In this document: positions 33,710-45,800 of the stretch, piece by piece
Position numbering within the stretch: position 1 is the first letter of the stretch
Layout of the letters: the number at the start of each line of letters is the position of its first letter
Assembly (NCBI GenBank): GCA_964023205.1
Contig: OZ026844.1
Location: forward strand, 12,138,790 to 12,202,789
DNA length: 64,000 bases
From: Lutraria lutraria
Taxonomy: Eukaryota > Mollusca > Bivalvia > Venerida > Mactridae
Direction of reading: 5' to 3'
Made by a program: the position numbers and the translations under genes
Notes under the pieces: model-generated
What the model saw: only the letters and a program-made list of their open reading frames with translations
Databases searched by the model: none
Told to the model about the DNA's origin: nothing

Positions 33710-33830
33710 TTACTGTAGATCACTAATTTGAAAAACTGGTTTTCGGACCTCTGGTCTCACCATGTTTGATGTTATCACACTGGACATACTTGCTCGACTC
33801 TCACACCTGTTCTCCTTTCGTGCACGTCGT
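33710..33830 (-). CDS. Copy B last coding exon: cytoplasmic tail
   Basis: Acceptor CAG ends at 33831. The exon completes an Arg codon left open by the transmembrane exon, continues RRARKENR, a classic stop-transfer basic patch, and ends ...FQISDLQ then TAA at 33710-33712. The tail is about 40 residues, rich in Ser, Arg and Val, with no tyrosine, so ITAM- or ITIM-type signalling is not suggested. Confidence 0.85.
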
Positions 33831-36800
33831 CTGAAAAATGTTGTTTTAAGGATAAATAGAAACAAACGAAAAAAGGAAATAGAATGTTGGAGATGATAAA
33901 TGAATATGTTAACTTACAGCATTGCTTACTTTATAAAATGTGCCAAAAACCAATACTAAAATATAAAATGAATTATGTAAGTCAAAAACCAGGCGTATAT
34001 GACAAGAGTATGAAGCAGAACTGTTACATACCTTGTAATTGATCGCCAAATAACAACAGCCGCAACTAATGTTGTAACTGCTAACAAACTTAACGAAACA
34101 CTCAGTGATATAACCAGTGTTAAGTCTGAATCTGCAAAACACAAAATGGTTACTTGTCAACAAGGATCACATGAAATGATCAGATGAAATACACGAACAA
34201 AAATGAATTTATATGCTACGATCGGGTCCTATGCCATCATGATTGAATTAATGCACGTTTTCTAAACGGCGGTGCTTTTCTAATGCCACTTTACTTGTTA
34301 TTTATAAGTATGTCTCTTTATATGTGCTAAATTCAGTCGAACATGTTTTATCCATAATCATAAAGTTCGTTTTTACCTTTAATGGTGGCGATTTTCACAG
34401 CCTCAGATGTTTGCTTAGCAGTTAATGTTTCTGATGAAGGCATTGGAACGGCTGCAGATTCCATTGATTCATCTAGCGTGAGTTCTTCATCTATGGTAAA
34501 AGAATAAAAATACAAGCACTAAAACAATGATCACTAATCTAAAATGATAAACTAATTAATCAGGCGATTCCAATTAAAACGCATGGTATTATTTATGATA
34601 CTAGGTATTACGAGCACTGATGTAAAATCACATGCTTCACGTGTTTGTTCCGTTTGAAAACATGATTCGACTAACCTGACTGGATACATACCTAGTACTG
34701 TTATTTCCGCTTTGCCTGAGGTTAGGTTGGCAACAATATTTCCAGCTATACAGTAGTAATTGTGACTCTCATTTCTTGATATATTATGAATATTGAGCAC
34801 TTGTTCTGTATGTTCTGGTAGAAACTCCTCATCTCGGAACCACCATACTGTGAAATAAATAACCAATGTAGTACTGTATAAACTGTATTGTTGAAAATAA
34901 ATTAAGCGCCATTCACCATATCATTCCAATGTAGCATGGTTTTAATTACATGTTGGTTTGATAATAATATCATGGAAAAAAGATATACATATATATAGTT
35001 CATTGATAAAACTTATTCCATACAAGACTATATTTTCTTAATTGATCACATGCACTTATTTATTATTTCATGTTATATGAGTATTTTTTGTTGACGTATA
35101 AATTTCCGAAAACTTTAAGAATGAATGAATTAGAACCTTTAGGTGAAGGGTTCCCAGTCATTCCGCATGCCAGATTTATGGTACTACCTTCATACACAGT
35201 CTGGTTTGCCATCTTAAGAACGACACGTGGAGCTTCAGAGCAAAACAAATCGAGGTCTTCCATGGTCTGTAGATCTCTAAGCAACAACTCTGTCATATTT
35301 TGGATATCAACGATCGTGTGAGAGCTATTTGAAGTCAGATGTAAGAAAAGATTTTCAAAGTTCGATATGGTGTCTATGGTTTTATCCGTATTTGGTAAAG
35401 TTTCAGCGTCTAACAAACCATATAACTCACTGACTGCGTAATGAGCACAGTCCATAAATGATATGCAAACATCATTTTCAAAATACTCAATCGTAACATT
35501 ATCCATGGCAAGAAGCCAATGACCTATAACATTCATATTGTTAATATTAGCTGTTTGATCTCGAAGCAATGATTTCGCATCTGCGGACATAGTATCGATA
35601 CCAGCCAACAGCGGATCGCTTGACAGATTCCCTCGCGCTTCAGTCATTACATCATTAATATCATCATTGCTGATATTAAATTCACTGGCTGCAACTGATG
35701 GATCGATGCCAATATTTTCAGCAGTGAAGTTGCCCATAATTTCGTTCATATTGAAACTCGACAGACCATCGTCCAATCCCGCAGCATCATTCAGAACCCC
35801 TCCAGTTTCATTTGACATTTCAAAAAGCACTTGTGTAGCCTCAGAAAAAAAGAATGAATATTTCGAAAGGAATTGCATTTCTCCTTAAAATGTTCAACTC
35901 TATCATCGTAATCACTGGGTGTAGCATTGTTTTTAAATCCAGGTGTAACAGAAATAACATCAAGCGTATCATTTATAAAAGCATCGAAACTATCGGATTC
36001 TACGTCTGCATTGCGGGATTCTCTTATAATCCTGTTAACAGCACTGTTTACAATAGTCCTAATTTCCCTTTTTCGTCTATCAGATCTTTTCGATTCTTCA
36101 ATAATAGAATCGATTGAATTTTTCGATGCCTGCCAAATACTTTGAACAGGGTTTCCAAAATTGACGCCGATCTTTATTTTCCTAAAGCCTGTTCTAAAGA
36201 GGTTGATTTCACACTGCACCTGGAAGACAGTCGATTCTACAGCAGTAGTTATCTCAAAACCACAATTTCTCACGTCAATGATACTTTTTATGCCGTATTC
36301 GATAATAAAATTGAAAGCTTTAAATCCCCAACCAATAACTTTTTTAATTCCTGCTAACGTTAATTTTGCAGCTTCAAGAACACCTTTAGCACCTTCCAGA
36401 CCTAGTTGTGCGAGATCAAGTGCTGCGACTGCTATGTCTAATACGACCCTTGACTTGTCTACAATAAATTGAGCACCTGACAAAATAACCTTAGCAGCAT
36501 CGAGTGCCAGCATCGGAATACGAACTGCGAATTTAGCAGCCTCTAAAGCGAGATATGCAATACCACGAATAGCCCTACACCCTAGATTAAACGCCACACA
36601 TATAGGATCTGGAAATGAAAACATGCAACTCGTCCAGTGGCAACTTGGGTATGGAATCTTAACGAACCATACGCGCTTCCAACGAATCCTGCATTTAAGT
36701 CCAGGGACACAAACTTGCCTGCAGTGCCTAATGCTACATAGCCTATCCACTTTTCTTTGTGCTGCATTAAGTGAACTCATTGCATTTTGGAATGGTCGCT

Positions 36801-39800
36801 TTGCTTCCTCAAGTTTCTCCTTAGCATGTTCAAGTGCATTTATCGCGTCGTCAAAAGCTGAATTCGCGCCCCTGACCGCATTTTTCTTTTCTTCGAACCA
36901 GTCCTGTGCTTTTGAGAAGGCATTTTGTGCCATCGTAAGGCCGCTTTGGACCTGACTTATTCTGTAATCAGCAGCATCAGCGACCTTCATTGTCAACTTT
37001 TGTAAGGAATCCAAGTAGCTGTCCTGAAACGTCGTACCATCATCAGAATTTGTCAAGAAAACCCCGAGGATGTGAATACCATGATCGTTTCTCTTGTCGT
37101 CATATATCAATGATACATCTAGTCTAGCTTTAAACGTGTTCCAAACCGAACCTTCAGTTGAAAATTGATAGCCAGTGCTTGTAAGAAATGTGTTAACTTG
37201 TGCTTTTATACCAAGTAGGGATGCTTCTAAGTGCATCTGGACAACGAATTTTTCCGGTGTGTCAATGCTGATTGCGACTCCGATTCCTCCACCAGCATCG
37301 AGACGAAGGAAAGGAGCTATTTTTATCAAACCTGTTGACAAGACGCCATATATTCTTGCAGCTTTTTCACCTTGAAGTAGTTCATAAACATGAGCAAAGC
37401 GACTGCACGAACCAAGATTGTCGACTGAATACACAAATTCCATTTCGAGTCCTATTATTTTTAGGTGAAATACTTTTAATGTGCCCTTGAATCGCAAACC
37501 AAATCCTTCCATATTTCTATAAAAAGACATAAGCTGATCTTTAACTTTATTTAAGGTATAAATAATCTTGACTTTTATGTTATCAATGGCTTCATCGATA
37601 ATATGTGAGAAGTTGTGCTTCACAATTTCTGTTGTGCTTTTGACCGAGTCCTTAAATGCAAAGGCGTCATTTTCTAATCTTTTCCAACCTAAAGTCCAAA
37701 GCTCGGACACTTTGTCAATGAAAAAGGCTATATTTTCAAAGAAATTGGCATTACTAGTCGCTAATATCGATACAGCGCTTCCGAATTCGATGGCAGACTC
37801 CCGCAAATCAGATAGCATAATCAAAGATTCGTTCGTAAGTAGACTGCCGTATCGGAAAACACTCTTTATTGTTGTGTTAATGAACAATTCGACAGTTCCT
37901 TTTAAGTTAAGAATATCGTCCAAAATATCAATCTCATTTTCTGAACCACTTTCCTTAGACGGATCAGTGGCCAGGAAGGCATACATTCTGCTGTTAATGT
38001 CCAAGCCAATGTCTTTGAGGATCGGTACGTCCATGAATGGATTAACATCTACCATTAATGACAAATAAAATCCTGGTGGATTGGCATTTTCTCCGCACCA
38101 GTTTCTCGTCGTACTTCCTGAAATAGGTATATACTAGTATAATACTTGTGAAGCATTTTACTGGCGATATGTTGCAATGTTAATGTAAATGTAAGTAAGT
38201 AAATCATTTTTCTAACTTATGTCGATTAGCTGAAGCGATTTATTGGAATATCTAATATTGTTATGTAAAAAATATGAAAACTTACCACCCACAGATGCAT
38301 ATGCGTCTAGCTCGCTTGTACCAACATTCAATATATTTATGTAGTAATCTTTCCTTGATAGTCTGAATTGTAATCCAATTGATCCTAATACATTCATCTT
38401 CATTAAAACGTTCCATTCGTCCAAAAAGATGCTTTTCAATATCTACAAAGTATGTATAATCATGCGATAGACAATGATGGACAAAGGCGATACAATGTAC
38501 AAATGTATTTTTCACTGAGACTACTTGTTTCACATATAAATTCATAACATGTCGCTACCTGCGTTTTAGTAGTAACTGTTATTCTAAATTCCAAAATACC
38601 CAATCTGCTCAAAACGGTTACTTCAAACTTTACTTTTCAAATAGCACAGAATGATATGGTTAGAATTAATCAAACTATAAAAATGCGAAAGCTTACATTT
38701 GAAGGGGTTGGAACTGATGCGTATAAACTGGATTGGGCATTCATCTTGAATACAAAATGTTCACCCAATGTCATTATAGTGTCTCCAGCCAACCAAAGAT
38801 TGGCTTCACGAATGGATCTGAAAATTAACATAACGCTTTTACTATAATTTCAATATTATTCTTGAGATATTTCCGTTTAAGCTAAATTGTGTTATTTATT
38901 AAATGGCATCTGACAGTATAATGTTGGTGGAAGACTCCATAAAGACTGAAAGATAAATGGGTGGAATTTTCTATGGAACAAAAGAAGAGTACGATTGATC
39001 GAATTGATTTTCATTCTCACCCACCGACCAGTTCCTGATAAGTTACATTAGTTCATGCAGTCTCCTAACACAATTGACAAAAACCTCAACCTAAGTTCCC
39101 ATGAATTTTAGCCAATTATACACTGATCACAGTTGCTAAAATTAAATGCTTCGCACCCGGGAACGTGGGACCATGATTAATCTGTGTTGATAGCATAACT
39201 TGAGTTCATATCGGAAAATATAAAATGTCAACATTTACAGAGTTCAAACTTTGTTCATTTTTCAAGTTTAACAAAAAAAAAATCATTAAATTTTATCGTT
39301 CATGGATTACGTTAGAATACGAACGTATTGACAGAATGCAAAAAGTAAGCTTTTAAATGAGTATCACTGTATTAGCGAATGATCCAGTCATTCACCAATC
39401 GAGTGTTGTTTCAAAACTTCCTGATATGTGTGGACAAATCAAACTGAAATAAGTTCACAATACTAAAACCCACCCTTGTATATTGTTTGTCCCGGTCTTA
39501 AATACCTATCAGTTATGTATTTTACAACTTCCTGATTAAATTTCTGATAAACTCTTATATACCAAATTGAAATAACCTCTCAATACTCCGTGCGATAAGA
39601 ATGATCAATCACGATGATAATATGAACCGAAGAATTATTTATAAAATATTCTGTGTGCGTACTTACGGATATCTAAATAATTCGTTCCCATTCCAAAGTT
39701 GAACATTGCTTGAGTCATAAAGCACATTGATGTGTTTATACAGTGATAAGCCAAGACCAACTGGGCGAAATTGAAGCCCATATTTAGATTTCAGATCATC

Positions 39801-42800
39801 AAATGGTGGGAGCTTATCGATAAATCCTCTTGACTCTTCTGGGATCATCAAGAACATAGATCCACCATAATCTTGACAAATATCAAGTCTAAAACAAAAC
39901 GCTTTGTCATTGATTGGTTTTGGCAAAACAACGTCATTTCCGTAAATGCCAAATGAGAAACTACTGCCAAATTTCAGTACAGTGTATGAATGATCGTCGA
40001 TAACTGGTGCTCCCTTGCAGGCTGATATTGAGGATACATCTCTCCCACGTAGAAGTTTAGACTGAAAGTCGTTCATTTCTAATACCCCTGAACCACGTGG
40101 GGAGAAAGATAACCAGTCAGGTAAATGTTCTATCAGATTGTGAAAGAACGACTTAAGGAATGATCCAGACCGCATAAAATCGTTCACGTCACGGGGTGTT
40201 ATGGTGAATGATAAACATTTGTCTTTCCTTTCATGGCTGATTTTGGTGCCTTCATAAACAGTGAAAGCGATGCTTCCGGACATGACTGAAAAATCACCAT
40301 TATTTCGGGCAATTTTAATACCGGTCAATGAAATGGGCAAAGACAGTGCATTCAGTTCTACGAAAGCAATGCCAAACGTGTAGATGATACTGCTGTTTGT
40401 GTTTAGACGATACCATGGTGACGTAGATGACATCGATATATCAACAGTATTTCCTTCTGTACATCTGGTGAGGAGAATAGTTGAACAACCACGAGGTAAA
40501 AGGCGTCTTACGATACCATAACGTGAAAACACATCTATAGAGTTCTCACCGCCTAGTGTAAAATAGATGCATCGTTTAGTCATTGAAAAGTGCTAATGAT
40601 TAAATTCATCATTTACTTCTATCAACAGTTTACAATTACTTCAAGGACCGAATAGATAAATTTCACATTTCAATGTATTTGTGTACACTTATACAAAAGG
40701 TAGATTTATTAATTAAACAATATTTTACATTGTTAAGTCAAAATATGGCACAAGTTCCATCAGCTGTAAATGAGCAATTTTCTCAAAATGACTCCATAAT
40801 TGTACATATAAGGTAACAAAGATGTGAATAAAATACAATATAATAGTGCAATATACCAGAACATCTTCGGCCATCATCTTTAAGAGTTTTGTTTCCGCTA
40901 CATGAACAGTCATAAGAACCTATTGTGTTGGTACAGATGTCTTCACATCAACCTTGTAGGAAGTCAGCACATTCATCAATGTCTTAAGAAGAATAAAATA
41001 GATAATAAGTATATGCCATATTGCTGATGGATCAATCTTTTACATGTTATCATTTCATTTTTTTTCAGATGCGCTCTTTGGGTTGTCTTTTTATCAATAA
41101 TTTTGCTTTCAAAATATGTCATACTTAGCTAAGTTAAGGTCTTCGTTTAATATATTCGCCAATAAATGTATTCATCCCATCAGAACAATTGAACCGCGAG
41201 CTGGATATTCCAACAGTTATACGTTGGGCAAAGATTATTGTACTCCGTACGTATGAAAATTCTTTTTGTGTTTTATGTATGTAACCCATGACTTTGTCTT
41301 CATTCGGCCAAATAAATAGCACATTTACTTTTCACTAATATTAGATAAATTATGCAATACTACCGTTGTCACAATGGCGACCTAAGAAGCCATCTCTACA
41401 ATCACAAGTGTAAGAATTCAGATGATCTATACATGAACCTCCATGAAGGCAATGGACTCCAATACAATCATCAACATCTGAAGTGTCATTCATATGAATA
41501 AGTTTAATAACATTCGTTTTAATATGTAAATCAGTAACAATGACATTTGTACTCAGTTGAAAGATAGAACAATAGACTAAAGACGAAAAGCTAAGTTGCA
41601 AAAATAATACATCTACTAATTGAGTCATGTGCAAGTGAACTGAAGAAATTATTTTGGACGGCTGATAATTTAAAATTAGTACATTTGTATTTGAATCGAT
41701 GTACGGATATATACGTTATTTCATGATGCTCATATATTCGTTAATTTGTACTTATAAGTCAGTCATAATGACCTCTAGTTAATGAATGCACTTAACAAGT
41801 GTACATTGTATAATATTATCAGACAGAGAAACAGCGAGTTTGTCGCATGAATGCATTCCATATTTAGATTCAATTTGTGTAATTCGCGGTTTCAAAACGA
41901 GCTGCCAACAGAACTGTTAATACTTTAAGAGTCTAAGGCAATACCCTTGCATGTATATCCGTCATCTTGGAGTTTATAACCAACATTACACATACAAGAA
42001 TAACTGCCGTTTGTGTTGATGCATCTTTGATTACATCTGTCAGTATTTTCTGCACACTCATTGATGTCTGAAACAGGAAATGCACATACCAGTGTAGTGA
42101 TTCATTTGCAATGACGCTACAGAACGCTACAAGTATCAGTAAGATATACTAAGTTTGGCGATGTCGTAAAGTATAGGCCACCCACGGAGAGTAAAAATAT
42201 TTAGCTATTTCAATTACTTCTATTGTAACTCTTAAAGAAAATATCGCTTTTTATAACGATTAAACTAAGCCGTACAGTAATTGAAAGCATTGTATGAGTT
42301 TCAGGAAGTAAAAAATTAATAATTATCTTGTTTTTATTTCAATACCCTTATTTTAAATGACAGGATTCGCAAACAGCAAATATGATTGGAAAGTGATGAT
42401 ATTAAATAGACTGGAGATGTTAGAGATAGATAGAAATGTTAAACATCGGGTGGATTGGAATGTTATCAAAATGGACTGGAGGTGAAATTAAGGAAATGGT
42501 GCAAGATATATAGAAGGGATTGAAGTCGGGCGAATTTGAATGTCATCAGAATGGCTATGCAACTAATAGGATAAAATGATAGAAAGGATAGGATATGATT
42601 CGAATAGAAAGATCTTCATGAAGACAACTATTAAACTACCACAGTTGATAAGAATGATATTAATTTTTATAGTCACTAATACAACAAATAACGCACGAAA
42701 AGTGGCATTACCCTTGCATGTATGTCCATCTGAGTCCAATATATACCCATCATGGCATAAGCAGTGATACGAGCCTGGTTCATTGACGCAACTACCAGAA

Positions 42801-45800
42801 CAACCACCATTGTCGCTTACACATTTATCGATGTCTGAAACATTTTCCAACAGTATTAGATATTACACAGTTACTGTGAACTTGGATACAATGTAGAATT
42901 TATTTTGCTTCCAATATGCAATTCTTTATTTCATAGTTATGGAAATAGTGAAATATGGATATAAATAAGGAAGTCATTATTCAGGTTCCACAGAATTCAC
43001 TATACCCATGTTCTACAGCTATGTATGTGACGATCAGCGAGTATTCATGAATCATTGACAACAACACTCTTATCGTGACATCGTCCCCACTAGTGTTATT
43101 GTGATTGCTATGTTGGTAAGGATGATTATTACGATGAATATGGTGGGAATGAAGGTTACAATGCCGATGCTTATAATAGTTTAGTGGTTGCAGTGATGGA
43201 GATGATAATGAACTTTCTGTATATGCTGATTTATAATGGCGGTGATGATGGAGACAAAGATGACGATGGTGATAATGAAAATAATAGTTGAGGATAGTGA
43301 GGAGAATACTGTTAATAATAAGGATTTCGGTGGTGATATAATATTGATGTTGATGATGATCGATGGCCGTAATACATACCTGCACATGTTTTCCCGTCCA
43401 TTTGCAGCTTATAACCAGGTTTACAAGAACATTTGAATGAACTTATTGTATTAATACACAGTTGTTCACATTTAGCGTCGCCTGTGACACATTCATCCAT
43501 ATCTATAAACAAAGAAATATGTTTTATCAAAAGTTTGAACAGTATTTATAACAAGAGTGTTGCGATAAAAACGACATACGCTACTTTTTTAATGTTATGT
43601 GATAAGATGCATTTGTTTTTACAAGCAAATCGCGTAAATACCGAGTCATCGTGACAAGATGACCGAACCGACATGTTCGAGTTAAATTGCAAAGCGATTT
43701 CAAGTACCTCAATTGTAATACATTGAAATCTCATCTAGCTTAGGGTGTCATGAAAACAGAATTTATCTCACAAGTAGATGTATTTATTTACAAATGAATA
43801 TTCGTATGATTCGTCGTAACAAAATTACTTTCGGCGTATAAGAGACAGTGACGCCATTAAATATGTCTATAACATGGAATGAAACAAATACTAGTATACA
43901 TGCATATTTAAAGTAAATGTTATTATATAAACCAACACTACAAAATCTGTCTATACGTTTTCGTTCTGCCTATAAGTATGTCTATGTGCAAAAAAACTGG
44001 AAACTGTTAGATATGTCCTTTATACGACTGAAAAAATGCATACACTCTCCAACACCATACAAACTTATATAAATGTAGGTAGTTTATTTTATCAAGTAAT
44101 CCAGATTGGCAACAACCTACCCGAACAAGTATATCCGTCACTGTCAAGCTGGTAACCATGGCGACACGAACATGTAAACGAACCCATTGTGTTTTGACAA
44201 GTCTGACTACATTTTGCTGCACCAGTCGAACATTCGTTTATATCTAAAATATTGGATAGACATTCATTTAGAAGAAGTAACCGGTGAATCTATTTCACAT
44301 AATGTACTAGAAAAACATATAAAGAAAATATGCCAGTTTTATTCCCTGACGGAATTTTACTTCACAATAGATTAATGTACTCTACAAAATAAAAGATGCT
44401 AGTAAGCATCTGACTATATATATCGTTAAAAGTTTGCTGGAAAACTTGTAGTCATATTCAACCACATGCTCTATCTATTTAATAAATTGAAAATGGGTTA
44501 GAAAAGTGCACCATTTTATTATTGAAAGTTCAGAAACAGTTTGATCAGATGTGTGTTTTTATTCTGTAAATGTGATGTACATTAAGCATATAACACATAC
44601 TCTAAGCTAGTGCAATACCTAAACAAGAAATTTTATCTGAAGACAAGTTGTATCCAGTTTTACACAAACCTCTACAATAAGATAAGTGTTTAAGATGGTA
44701 TCGTAAGAATTACCTTTCTTTTTGTATACATGCATGATATTCAGATTTAGCTTTCACAAATAAATGATACGATAAGTCGTATTGATTTATCTGTGGTTTA
44801 ACGGTCCATTCGACAGCTGTGGTCTCCGAGAGAAGGGCCCGAACATAGGATCCCTACTTTTTAAAATAGATTTTCCTGTTCATTATCGTGCCCGATGTAA
44901 AGCACCGATACACGCCTCGCCCTCTTCCTGTGATTTTCAAGGCACAGTACTTGGCTCGGAGATCTAACTCTAATGTTAAAACAGGTTGTAAATAAGATTT
45001 AAGCAATTTCGGCTGATTGGAACAGTTTGTGTTGGAACGACTGAATATTTTGTGATGATATTGTTGCTTACTTACTGCAACCTTTACCATAACCAGCCGG
45101 TGTAAAAGGCAGATGACAATCGGTGCACCGGATATTATCAGGACTTCCACCACACGACTGCTTATCACTTTTACAATGTGCTATGTAAATATGACGACAT
45201 TCTACAACATAAATAAAACGACCATCATCGGATTTTCAAAAAAATCTACATTATTTTTATCTAAGCTACATGTACTTTATATTTCAATGAATGTACTTTG
45301 GGCAAAAAATGATATTTCTCACTTTTAAGTTATATACGACTCATTGAACCTTAAATTACTCGTATATACCTATCTATAAATAAACAACTATTTGTCCTGT
45401 AAAAACTAGCGGTAATCATTATCATAGTAGATCACAGAAATAAGTTACGCATGTGTCTAACATTTCACGGTGCCCAAGATATTGCGAAAGAAATTGCTCT
45501 TCTTTAAATATTATAAGTATTGGAGAATGTATAGATATTTTTATCATTATCATTTGCTTTATGCCATATTAGTGTTCTTCTTGAATTCCTTAACGTGTAA
45601 ATTAATTCAAATATTACCTGAACAACACCTCCCATTTCGCCAGGGTTTACAAGTACAACGTTCATTTTTAAACGTTCCTCCATTATAACAAAATTCATTA
45701 CATGTACCGTGATCATATTTTGCATTATTCTTTACGCATGAATATTTAACTCGTTGGCGCACACCGCCACCACAAGACTGAGTACATGGTTCCCATGAGT

